From Salinimicrobium xinjiangense DSM 19287 (GTDB lineage Bacteria; Bacteroidota; Bacteroidia; Flavobacteriales; Flavobacteriaceae), in the NCBI RefSeq assembly GCF_000423585.1, contig NZ_AUIG01000001.1:372001-436000 (forward strand): a stretch of 64,000 nt of DNA, read 5' to 3'. The position numbers and the translations under genes are program-made. Position 1 is the first letter of the stretch; each line of letters starts with the position of its first letter. Under the pieces are notes generated by a model, which was not told the origin of the DNA, did no database searches, and saw only the letters and a program-made list of their open reading frames with translations. Below are positions 51,952 through 59,997 of the stretch, piece by piece.

Positions 51952-52917
51952 TTATTGCTGTTGAAAATAAGGAAGCACCTCTTTGCCAAAGAAGTCGATA
52001 TAATTTTCCTGTTGTTTATTCACATTGTGAATAATGATCTTTTCAAATCCTATTTTTTCAAATTCCCTAATCTTTTCAATAAAAGTTCCAGCTTCATTGG
52101 CAATGATCACATGTTCTTCCAGATCTTCTTTTCTTGTATTCTGTCCCATGGCATCAAACTTTTCGGGACTGTCAATATCAGCGATAAGTTTACTTGGGTA
52201 TATATTGTTCTTCCATTGCTCCCATGCTCCTTCCCGTGCTTTTTCTATTGATTTATCATAGGATATCTGCACCTTTAAAGCCATAGGTTTACCGGCACCA
52301 TTTGCTCCTCTAAAGGCTTGAACCATTTTTTCAAGTTCTTCTTTAGGTTTGGAAATGGTGATCATGGCATCGGCCCATGAAGAAAGCCAGGCTGCAGTCT
52401 TTTCGGTTATTGCGGCTCCGAATACAGGAGGTATAAATTCCGGTTTTGTAAATAACTTCGCGCGTTCAACAGTAAATGCTCCTTTATGATTCAGGTATTC
52501 ATCTTCCCTCCATAACTTTCGCATTACTTCTACTGATTCCTGTAATCTTATATTTCTGTCCCTTTTTGCCGGCCATTTTTCACCAGTGATGTTTTCATTA
52601 AGGTTTTGTCCACTACCCGCACATAGAAAAAATCTTCCCGGAAACATTTGATCAAGAGTCGCAACTGCCTGTGCTATAATGGCAGGGTGATATCTTTGAC
52701 CGGGAGCGTTGACAATTCCGTACTCCAGTTTAGTAGCCTGCATGGCTGCCCCAAGCCAGCTCCAGGCAAATCCACTTTCCCCCTGCTTATCACTCCAGGG
52801 ATGAAAATGATCTGAGGATAAAACTGCCGTGAATCCTGCGTCTTCGGCCTGTTGAACAAGGTTAAGCAGGTGACGCGGAGTAAATTGTTCATGGGAAGCG
52901 TGAAAACCAATTTTCAT
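51952..52917 (-). CDS. LLM-class flavin-dependent oxidoreductase (TIGR03885-like)
   Basis: A 321-residue TIM-barrel luciferase-like monooxygenase of the glucose-6-phosphate dehydrogenase-like branch. The start KIGFHASHEQFTPRHLL, then SSDHFHPWSDKQGESGFAWSW, APGQRYHPAIIAQAVATLDQM and FLCAGSGQNLNE are typical of TIGR03885, described as using FMN rather than F420. The substrate is probably a sugar or sugar phosphate. First gene of the minus-strand sugar operon; divergent from hemerythrin. Confidence 0.8.
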   Translation of the reverse strand: MKIGFHASHEQFTPRHLLNLVQQAEDAGFTAVLSSDHFHPWSDKQGESGFAWSWLGAAMQATKLEYGIVNAPGQRYHPAIIAQAVATLDQMFPGRFFLCAGSGQNLNENITGEKWPAKRDRNIRLQESVEVMRKLWREDEYLNHKGAFTVERAKLFTKPEFIPPVFGAAITEKTAAWLSSWADAMITISKPKEELEKMVQAFRGANGAGKPMALKVQISYDKSIEKAREGAWEQWKNNIYPSKLIADIDSPEKFDAMGQNTRKEDLEEHVIIANEAGTFIEKIREFEKIGFEKIIIHNVNKQQENYIDFFGKEVLPYFQQQ

Positions 52918-53039
52918 GTAAAAAAGTATTAGAAAGATTAGTATTCCTTCTAAATTATAAAGCTTTACAGGATAAACAGGTTTTTTGCTATTAAAAAAAA
53001 GATAAAATGTTGATTTTCATTAACATCATCTAAACATAT

Positions 53040-53083
53040 ATGACTAGTGTCATAAGCTTCTCATAAAAATGACCGTACATTTG
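53040..53083 (+). promoter_or_regulatory. FNR-like palindrome and -7 element for hemerythrin
   Basis: ATGAC-TAGT-GTCAT (53040-53053, part of TATGACTAGTGTCATA) is a perfect palindrome with 5-N4-5 geometry. TACATTTG (53076-53083) starts 29.5 bp after its centre 53046.5. With a start near 53088 the box is at -41.5. There is no TTG at -33. Confidence 0.7.
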
Positions 53084-53104
53084 CCAGGAACTTAAAACCA
53101 GATC

Positions 53105-53569
53105 ATGAGTACACCCTTAAAAAGACACGAAGTCCTTAAGCCACTAAGCAGAGACCATCATCACGGTTTACTGCTTTGCTGGAAAATTAAAGAAGGTCTA
53201 AAAAAACAGGTTTCCAAAGATCGTATCAAAAGCTACACAGATTATTTTTTTACCTCTCAGTTGAGGCCGCATTTCAAATTTGAGGAACAGGAAATTTTTC
53301 CCCTTTTAGGACCCTCTCACCCCATGATCATTCAGGCGCTAAATGAGCATCGTCGTCTGGAAGAGCTTTTTAAGAGCGAGGCCGATAATGAAGTATTTGT
53401 AGCAATAGAAAAAGAATTAAACCGACATATAAGATTTGAGGAAAGAGAACTTTTTTCGGAATTACAAAAAACGGTGCCCGAAGAAAAACTTAGAGAAGTA
53501 GATAATAAGGAAGAAAAAGTCATTACTCCAAACCCCGACGATTGGGAGGACAAATTCTGGCAGCGTTAA
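53105..53569 (+). CDS. Hemerythrin-like HHE-domain protein
   Basis: A 154-residue cytosolic protein with the di-iron ligand set spread over four helices: LSRDHHHGLLLCW near residue 16, FKFEEQEIFPLL near 60, LNEHRRLEEL near 80, and RHIRFEERELFSELQ near 105. It may bind O2, NO or iron, or protect iron-sulfur repair. Length fits a single-domain hemerythrin. The candidate FNR-like activator box in front suggests induction by low oxygen or nitrosative stress. Stops 4 bp before the convergent corA end. Confidence 0.85.
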   Translation: MSTPLKRHEVLKPLSRDHHHGLLLCWKIKEGLKKQVSKDRIKSYTDYFFTSQLRPHFKFEEQEIFPLLGPSHPMIIQALNEHRRLEELFKSEADNEVFVAIEKELNRHIRFEERELFSELQKTVPEEKLREVDNKEEKVITPNPDDWEDKFWQR

Positions 53570-53573
53570 ATAT

Positions 53574-54656
53574 TTATAACCAGTGTTTACGTTTAAAATA
53601 GAACACCATAGCAGATACCAAAAGTGCCATAGAGAACAATAGGATAGGATAAGCATAGGGTTCATCCAGTTCTGGCATGTATTGAAAATTCATTCCATAG
53701 ATCCCGGCTATAAAAGTTAAGGGAATAAAGATAGAGGCCATGATGGTAAGTACTTTCATAACCTCGTTCATTTTGTGATTTATCGTGGTCATGTACATGT
53801 CCATCAGCCCCCAGGACATGTCCCTGTATATCTCGATGTTTTCTGAAACCTGGATGATGTGGTCGTAAAGGTCCCGAATATAATTAATCGTTCCTTCCTG
53901 TATTAATCCCCCATCTACTTTTTCCAACCTGCTCACCACTTCCCGGAGCGGATGGACCGCTCTTCTAATTCTTAACATAGTCTTCTTTAATGCCTGGATC
54001 TCCTGGGTAGTGTCATGGCTTGGCTCAGAAGCGAATAATTGTTCTTCCAAAGCTTCAATTCTGTCTCCCATTTCTTCGATGACTATAAAATAATGATCCA
54101 CTATAGCATCCAGGAGGGCGAACACCAGGTAATCTGCTCCCCTGCTTCTAATACGGCCTTTCCCCTGCTCAAGCCTGTCTCTTATCCCGTTAAAAACATC
54201 TCCCCCGGCTTCCTGGAAAGTGAGGACATAATTTTTACCCAAAACAATGCTTATATGTTCATTAATAAGATGCCCGTCATCTTTGAAATACAGCATTTTT
54301 GCAACAATGAAAAAATAATCCTGGTACTCATCAATTTTAGGACGCTGATTTGTATTGACGATATCCTCAATGATCAATGGATGCAGTTCATAATACTTCC
54401 CCACCTTTTCAATCTCCACTGTATTGCTCAATCCATCAATATTGATCCAGGTGGTGCGATCCTCGGCCTCAAAATTAAAAGCATCCTGGGGAGTTTTGGA
54501 GGTGAACCTTTCAAAATGTTGAGTATTATAATCTATCACTTCAAGAAGAGTTTCAGACTCTTCTTTAGAACCTACATAAGTTACAGTACCGGGTGCCTGG
54601 TTAAGTGCCTTTGTAGATTTAGGTCTTCTGGATAAATAGCGCATTTTTTTCGCCAT
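53574..54656 (-). CDS. corA: CorA-type Mg/Co transport protein
   Basis: A 360-residue inner-membrane channel. The large N-terminal cytosolic domain is followed by two C-terminal transmembrane helices; the pore signature IYGMNFQYMPELDEPYAYPI sits between them (GMN). A basic tail (FYFKRKHWL) ends the protein. It transports Mg2+, and possibly Co2+ or Ni2+. It is monocistronic by appearance. Confidence 0.92.
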   Translation of the reverse strand: MAKKMRYLSRRPKSTKALNQAPGTVTYVGSKEESETLLEVIDYNTQHFERFTSKTPQDAFNFEAEDRTTWINIDGLSNTVEIEKVGKYYELHPLIIEDIVNTNQRPKIDEYQDYFFIVAKMLYFKDDGHLINEHISIVLGKNYVLTFQEAGGDVFNGIRDRLEQGKGRIRSRGADYLVFALLDAIVDHYFIVIEEMGDRIEALEEQLFASEPSHDTTQEIQALKKTMLRIRRAVHPLREVVSRLEKVDGGLIQEGTINYIRDLYDHIIQVSENIEIYRDMSWGLMDMYMTTINHKMNEVMKVLTIMASIFIPLTFIAGIYGMNFQYMPELDEPYAYPILLFSMALLVSAMVFYFKRKHWL

Positions 54657-54776
54657 AAAAGAATAAAGTTTTTCTTAAAAGTAAGAAACTTGGACCTATT
54701 AATGTCGCTGCCCAATAATTCCTTTTTCTGTATCTTATTAATTGCCTATTGATATTGGTTTGATTTTCTTTGCAGA

Positions 54777-56879
54777 ATGGTACAGGAAGCGCAATTATTA
54801 GAAACTCTTAAAGAATATTTTGGCTACGACAGCTTCAGGCCTCTGCAAAAATCCATTATTTCCTCTGTTTTTGAGGGAAAGGATAACCTGGTCATCATGC
54901 CCACCGGCGGAGGGAAATCTATATGTTTTCAGCTTCCGGCCATTCTGCTGCCGGGAATTACTATTGTCATCTCTCCGCTTATAGCTCTTATGAAAGATCA
55001 GGTGGATGGTTTGACCGCCAACGGCATTCCCGCCGCTTTCCTGAACAGCAGTCAGCAGGAAAAAGAACAGCAGGAAATTTTCAGTAAGATTTCCCGCAAC
55101 GAAATAAAATTACTTTATGTAGCTCCCGAAAGCCTTCAGTATATAGACGCTGTTTTTTCCGCAGGAAACATCAGCCTTATTGCAATTGATGAAGCACATT
55201 GTATTTCCGGATGGGGACACGATTTCAGGCCCGCCTACACCCAATTGGGTTATCTAAAGAACCGGCATCCCGAAACTCCCATGATCGCACTTACCGCCAC
55301 AGCCGATAAAGCTACGCGGAAGGATATTTGTGATCAGCTAAATATTCCGCACGCTACACGTCATATTTCCTCCTTCGACCGCAAGAACCTTAGCCTGGAG
55401 GTACGCCCCGGAATTAAAAAATTTGAACAGATCATGGCCTTTTTGAAAGGCAGAAAAGCCGAAAGCGGAATTATTTACTGCCTTAGCCGTAAGAATACCG
55501 AGGAGCTGGCCGCTAAATTGAAGGCAAAAGGATATAAAGCCGAAGCATACCACGCCGGACTCTCTCACAAGGAGCGTATACAGATACAGGAGGAATTCAT
55601 AAATGACAAAAATGAGATCATTTGCGCTACTATTGCTTTTGGGATGGGGATCGACAAATCCAATGTGCGATGGGTGATCCATTATAACATGCCTAAAAAC
55701 CTGGAAGGTTACTATCAGGAAATCGGTCGGGCCGGTCGGGATGGACTCCCTTCCTCTACCCTTCTCTTCCACAGTTATGCCGATGTGGTGCAGTTGCAGA
55801 AATTTGCTGAAGGTTCAGGCAATGCAGAGGTTCAACTGGCAAAGCTGGAGCGCATGAAACAATATTCTGAAGCCCTTAGCTGCCGCCGAAGGATATTACT
55901 CAGCTACTTTGGAGAGATCATTTCAAAAGATTGTGGCAATTGTGATGTGTGTAGAAATCCACCAGAATTCTTTGATGGAACTTTACTGGCACAAAAAGCA
56001 CTTTCTACTGTTTACAGGCTGCGCGAACAGGAACCTGTTTCCATGGTCATTGATGTACTAAGGGGAGCGCAGAACGCCCAGGTTCTCGAAAAAGGATATC
56101 AGCAACTGTCCACCTACGGGATTGCTAATGATGTTTCCTGGAGAGATTGGCAGCAGTATATGATACAGTTGATCAATCTCGGATATCTGGAAATAGCTTT
56201 CCATGATCAAAATAAAATTAAACTTACAAGCCCTGCAAAAAATGTGCTTTTTGAAGGAGAAAAGGTCTCCCTGGCCGATGTTACACAATCCGAATTAAAG
56301 AAGGAAGTTGTTGTTTCAGAAAAAGTCTCTAAAAATACCCTTTTTGAGAGGTTAAGAAAATTGCGCCTTGAGATCTCCCGGGATGAAGGTATTCCCGCTT
56401 ATCATGTGTTCAATGATGCCACCTTAAAGGAGATGGAAAAGGAAAGACCAGTGACCGATGAAGAATTCATGCAGATTAGTGGAGTGGGAAGACAGAAAAT
56501 GCAGAACTACGGCTACAAATTTATTAAAGAGATAATTGCTCACAGCAAAGAAAAGCGGGAGAAGAAGGCGAAGAAAAAAGGGAACACCTTTAAAGAAACT
56601 TTTAAAATGTATAAGGAAGGAATGAGCATTGAAGAGATAGCGCAAAGCAGGAACCTTGCTCCCACCACCATATTTTCCCATCTCACAAAATTGTATGAGT
56701 CCGGCGAGGATATTGACCTGAAGAAATTCATTTCTGATGCAGACCTTGAGGCGGTTCGAGAAGCTAAAACTGAACTTGGTGAGCCTGAAGCTCTAAAACC
56801 GTACTTTGAGCACTTCAATGAAAGTGTGGACTATGGAACTATTCGAATGGCTCTAACGATCCTGAACAAGGAAAGTTAG
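54777..56879 (+). CDS. recQ: RecQ ATP-dependent DNA helicase
   Basis: A 700-residue superfamily 2 helicase for DNA repair and fork rescue. Motif I is MPTGGGKS, motif II DEAHC, motif III TATADK, and motif VI QEIGRAGRDG. The RecQ-C zinc site (CRRRILLSYFGE ... CGNCDVC) comes at about residues 365-395, an HRDC domain follows (EISRDEGIPAYHVFND), and a C-terminal HTH_40-like domain ends the protein (GMSIEEIAQSRNLAPTTIFSHL). Its stop codon lies inside the first heptamer of a repeat array that runs to truA. Confidence 0.95.
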   Translation: MVQEAQLLETLKEYFGYDSFRPLQKSIISSVFEGKDNLVIMPTGGGKSICFQLPAILLPGITIVISPLIALMKDQVDGLTANGIPAAFLNSSQQEKEQQEIFSKISRNEIKLLYVAPESLQYIDAVFSAGNISLIAIDEAHCISGWGHDFRPAYTQLGYLKNRHPETPMIALTATADKATRKDICDQLNIPHATRHISSFDRKNLSLEVRPGIKKFEQIMAFLKGRKAESGIIYCLSRKNTEELAAKLKAKGYKAEAYHAGLSHKERIQIQEEFINDKNEIICATIAFGMGIDKSNVRWVIHYNMPKNLEGYYQEIGRAGRDGLPSSTLLFHSYADVVQLQKFAEGSGNAEVQLAKLERMKQYSEALSCRRRILLSYFGEIISKDCGNCDVCRNPPEFFDGTLLAQKALSTVYRLREQEPVSMVIDVLRGAQNAQVLEKGYQQLSTYGIANDVSWRDWQQYMIQLINLGYLEIAFHDQNKIKLTSPAKNVLFEGEKVSLADVTQSELKKEVVVSEKVSKNTLFERLRKLRLEISRDEGIPAYHVFNDATLKEMEKERPVTDEEFMQISGVGRQKMQNYGYKFIKEIIAHSKEKREKKAKKKGNTFKETFKMYKEGMSIEEIAQSRNLAPTTIFSHLTKLYESGEDIDLKKFISDADLEAVREAKTELGEPEALKPYFEHFNESVDYGTIRMALTILNKES

Positions 56880-57020
56880 AGATTAAAAGTTAGAGATTAG
56901 AAGTACGAAGTGAGTAGTTAGTCGTTAGTCGTTAGTCGTTAGTAGTTTTGGTTAATAGTCATTGGATAATAGTTGATGGATAAAATCTTGAACCTTGAAT
57001 TTTGAACCTTGAACCTGCCG
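56874..57020. repeat. Heptamer-phased array filling the recQ-truA gap
   Basis: Twenty-one consecutive 7-mers run from inside the recQ stop region to the base before the truA stop: units AGTTAGA, GATTAAA, AGTTAGA, GATTAGA, then AGTTAGT and CGTTAGT three times, later GTTAATA, GATAATA, GTTGATG, GATAAAA, and finally CCTTGAA/TTTTGAA. No gene is contained. Confidence 0.75.
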
Positions 57021-57806
57021 TTAGGCAAACTCTACCTTGTTTAATATAAGTCCGCTGCCGGGGGCGATATAGGTGATCTGCATTTTAACTTTGGGATCAA
57101 GGCTATTTTCAATCTGCTCAAGAGTGAGTTCGCCATTCCCCAGTTGTACAAGAGCTCCCATCATTAACCTAATCTGGTTTCGCAGAAATCCTGATCCGGT
57201 TACACGCAATAAATAAGATCTTTCGGGAAAAAAACTGGCAGTGTATTTCGTATTCAGGATGATCTCACAAATATCGATCTCTCTTTCCAGGATAGTATGT
57301 GCTGTAGGTTTTACACAATAATTGTGGAAGAAATGTGTCCCCTGGAACAGCTTTGCCCCTTCCATCATCATTTCAATATTGAGATCTTCGGGAAAAGTCG
57401 CCATTAAGGGGGCTGCAAAAGGATGGCTTTTTTTTCCGAAGGCAAACAGGTAGAGGTATTCTTTCTTTTTAGGGTGTTGAATAATGTTGAAGGTCGCATC
57501 AACTTCTTCAATACTGAGTGCCCGAATATCCGGCGGGAGATTTTGGTTGAACAGCACCAGGAAATCGGCCATATTTTCCAGGGGTTCATGGTCTGTAAAT
57601 AATTCAAAAGCCGATTCATGGGCAGAAACCATAGCATCTGTGCGGCTGGACCCAAGGATCTTGAACGGCTGTTCTCCAAGAACATATTTTAATGTCTTCT
57701 TCACCAGGCCTTCTACCGTTTTGAGTCCCGGTTGCCTTTGCCATCCATGCAGCCGGTAACCCAGGTACTGAATTTTTATAAGGTAATAATAACGCTGCCT
57801 TCTCAT
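57021..57806 (-). CDS. TruA-family tRNA pseudouridine synthase
   Basis: A 261-residue enzyme converting uridine to pseudouridine in tRNA (TruA acts at 38-40). The catalytic Asp lies in SSRTDAMVSAHES, and YYYLIKIQYLGYRLHGWQRQPG, the tyrosine region KKEYLYLFAFG and FLRNQIRLMMGALVQLG match the family. The motif differs from the canonical GRTDAGVHA at several residues (S-S-R, A-M-V-S), so it may be a paralogue with altered target rather than the housekeeping TruA. Confidence 0.8.
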   Translation of the reverse strand: MRRQRYYYLIKIQYLGYRLHGWQRQPGLKTVEGLVKKTLKYVLGEQPFKILGSSRTDAMVSAHESAFELFTDHEPLENMADFLVLFNQNLPPDIRALSIEEVDATFNIIQHPKKKEYLYLFAFGKKSHPFAAPLMATFPEDLNIEMMMEGAKLFQGTHFFHNYCVKPTAHTILEREIDICEIILNTKYTASFFPERSYLLRVTGSGFLRNQIRLMMGALVQLGNGELTLEQIENSLDPKVKMQITYIAPGSGLILNKVEFA

Positions 57807-57877
57807 ATCTTGTTTTGTACGAAATTAAATAAAAACTTCAGGTAAAAGCTCTGGAAATGTCTTTTATCTATAGGTCC

Positions 57878-57894
57878 TTTAACTTTTAGTTAAA
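57878..57894. promoter_or_regulatory. Inverted repeat, candidate operator
   Basis: TTTAACT-TTT-AGTTAAA is a perfect 7-3-7 palindrome, 14 bp before the TACTTTTG -7 element of the AI-2E-type gene, so it overlaps the -33 zone. A repressor or activator site is possible. Confidence 0.4.
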
Positions 57895-57907
57895 ATAATA
57901 TGGCTGC

Positions 57908-57915
57908 TACTTTTG
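57908..57915 (+). promoter_or_regulatory. -7 element for AI-2E family gene
   Basis: TACTTTTG matches TAnnTTTG; the ATG at 57929 follows after 13 bp. No TTG lies at -33. Confidence 0.5.
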
Positions 57916-57928
57916 TATCTTCATTGTT

Positions 57929-59008
57929 ATGGAAAATATGAAAAGCTCCAGAGGAAAGCAGATCTTATTCTACGGAACCCTTACCATACTTGGAATCTAT
58001 TTTTTGTTTTCAGGTCTGGCAAAGGCAAGTGGATTTTTGATCCCTCTTGTTACAGCCATAATTCTGGCCCTGCTTATGATGCCCCTTTCCAGGAAAATGG
58101 AAAAAACATTCATAAATCGCATGGCTTCCTCTTTAATAAATACCTTTATTATTCTCCTGGCTTCTATAGGTTTTTTTGCTATAGTTTCCATGCAGGTCAA
58201 AACGGTGGTTGATGACTGGCCGCAGATCAAAGAGACCATGCAACCAAAATTTGAGAGAGTCAAGGATTTTCTTTTTGAACACACTCCTTTAGAGGAGCAG
58301 GACCTGGAAAGATCAGATAAGGGAACTAATGTTCCATTTATGGGGGGAGATTCCAATACCGGCCAAAAAGCAGCCTCTTTCCTCAATAAAGCATTTAGCT
58401 TTTTTGGAGATTACCTGCTTACCTTTATCTATATATTCTTTCTCCTCAATTACCGACACCGGTTCAAAGAATTTCTGCTTTTGCTTTTCCCCGATTCCAA
58501 ACGTGACGAGGTAAAAGAAGTTATTGAAAAATCTGCTAATGTGACCCGGAAATACCTGGTGGGAAAATTAATTCTCATTGGTTTTCTTGCTGTCCTCTAC
58601 GCAATTGGGCTGGGGATATCTGGAGTAAATAATTTCATTTTAATAAGTTTACTTGCAGCTGTATTAAGCCTGCTACCTTATATAGGAAATATAATAGGAT
58701 TTGGGCTGGCTATGATCTTTGGATATTTGGTTTCGGGGGAAACAGGAGTACTTATAGGAATCATTATTACCTTCACGGTAGCTCAGTTTGTTGAAAGTTA
58801 CATTCTGGAACCTTATATCGTGGGAGACCAGGTGGATCTTCATCCTTTATTCGTAATCCTATCGGTGATCATTGGAGGCATGGTATGGGGAGTAGCCGGT
58901 ATGGTCCTTTCTATCCCAGTTCTGGCCATTATAAACGTGGTGTTTAACCATATATCACCTCTTAAACCATTCGGATTCCTGCTGAGTCAGGAGCAAGACA
59001 AAGATTAA
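57929..59008 (+). CDS. AI-2E family (PerM-like) transporter
   Basis: A 359-residue membrane protein with about eight hydrophobic spans and the AI-2E C-terminal signature (LSLLPYIGNIIGFGLAM, ESYILEPYIVGDQVDLHPLF, VWGVAGMVLSIPVLAIINVV). Family members export small molecules; autoinducer transport is shown for few. Its stop is one base before the DUF1853 ATG, so the two are one unit. Confidence 0.85.
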   Translation: MENMKSSRGKQILFYGTLTILGIYFLFSGLAKASGFLIPLVTAIILALLMMPLSRKMEKTFINRMASSLINTFIILLASIGFFAIVSMQVKTVVDDWPQIKETMQPKFERVKDFLFEHTPLEEQDLERSDKGTNVPFMGGDSNTGQKAASFLNKAFSFFGDYLLTFIYIFFLLNYRHRFKEFLLLLFPDSKRDEVKEVIEKSANVTRKYLVGKLILIGFLAVLYAIGLGISGVNNFILISLLAAVLSLLPYIGNIIGFGLAMIFGYLVSGETGVLIGIIITFTVAQFVESYILEPYIVGDQVDLHPLFVILSVIIGGMVWGVAGMVLSIPVLAIINVVFNHISPLKPFGFLLSQEQDKD

Positions 59009-59009
59009 A

Positions 59010-59834
59010 ATGGAATTCACTCCTAAAGAGCAGTTCATGGGGTTTTTAGGGACTTCAGAAATCTTTGCCGAAAATGACATTTTTGAATACCCGTTATACC
59101 ATACAGCCAGCCTGGTGCCGGGAGAGAAGTCTTACGAGATCTCTGCGCCCACTGCCAGTGTGCTCGGTAAACGTATGGAGTATTTCTTCTCCGCTTATAT
59201 TTCCAATTTTACTTCGGAAAAGATCCTGACCCAAAACCGGCAGATCATTCAAAATAAAGAAACTCTTGGAGAAATCGATTTCCTGCTGAAGGATCCAGTT
59301 TCAGAAGAGATCTCTCATGTGGAGTTGATCTATAAGTTCTATTTGTACGATCTGGATACAGGAACTTCAGAATTAGATCATCTCATTGGCCCCAACAAAC
59401 GTGATTCTCTCAACCAAAAGCTGGAAAGGCTTAAAATTAAACAGTTTCCGTTGTTATTCCATCCGGCAACACGGGAATTGCTCAGCACTCTTGGGATAGA
59501 ACCACAGGATGTTGTACAGAAAATGTGCTTTAAGGCTTCCGTTTTTGTTCCGAAGCAATTTCAGCAAATCTCCTTCAGCAAGATCAATCCTGAGAGCATT
59601 GCGGGATTTTGGATAAAAGCTTCAGAATTCACTTTTAAAGATTTTGGTCAAAACCATTTTTTCACCCCTAAGAAGAAATTCTGGCCGGTTCCGCCGAAGG
59701 TGAACCAGACCTGGTTTTCTTTTGACCAAATAGTAAAACAGATTGAACCGCTCTTACACAAACATTTTGCTCCCATGCTCTGGATGAAAACTCCGGAAGG
59801 AGAACATTTGCGCTGCTTCATAGTATGGTGGTGA
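59010..59834 (+). CDS. DUF1853 family protein
   Basis: A 274-residue soluble protein. It matches DUF1853 in the core IDFLLKDPVSEEISHVELIYKFYLYD, GPNKRDSLNQKLERLKIKQFPLL and the tryptophan-rich end (KKKFWPVPPKVNQTWFSF). The D/E ... E-x-K pattern resembles a PD-(D/E)XK nuclease-like core; this is inference. Function unknown. The ATG follows the AI-2E gene by 1 bp. Confidence 0.75.
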   Translation: MEFTPKEQFMGFLGTSEIFAENDIFEYPLYHTASLVPGEKSYEISAPTASVLGKRMEYFFSAYISNFTSEKILTQNRQIIQNKETLGEIDFLLKDPVSEEISHVELIYKFYLYDLDTGTSELDHLIGPNKRDSLNQKLERLKIKQFPLLFHPATRELLSTLGIEPQDVVQKMCFKASVFVPKQFQQISFSKINPESIAGFWIKASEFTFKDFGQNHFFTPKKKFWPVPPKVNQTWFSFDQIVKQIEPLLHKHFAPMLWMKTPEGEHLRCFIVWW

Positions 59835-59884
59835 GTTCTTAGCAGAATATTAACGGCAAAACCTGAAGTAATTAAGGAAAAATT

Positions 59885-59928
59885 ATGACCGCAGGCCCTG
59901 TGGCTTTTTTGTCATCTTAGTATCTTAA
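59885..59928 (+). promoter_or_regulatory. Possible FNR-like half-site and -7 element for the baeRF gene
   Basis: ATGAC at 59885-59889 begins a 14-bp window centred at 59891.5, and TATCTTAA at 59921-59928 starts 29.5 bp later, the same distance as at three other promoters. The right half (GGCCC) does not match, and the -7 element is imperfect. Confidence 0.3.
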
Positions 59929-59997
59929 CTATGAATATAAATCTGGAAGCAGGCCTTGAATTTTTCGAAGAAGGAGCTTCCCAAAAAACTATAGATC

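Noticed and set aside
59901-59915. GTCAT at 59911 as right half of the baeRF box
   Set aside because: Its distance from ATGAC (59885) is far more than 4 bp, so it does not fit the 5-N4-5 geometry.
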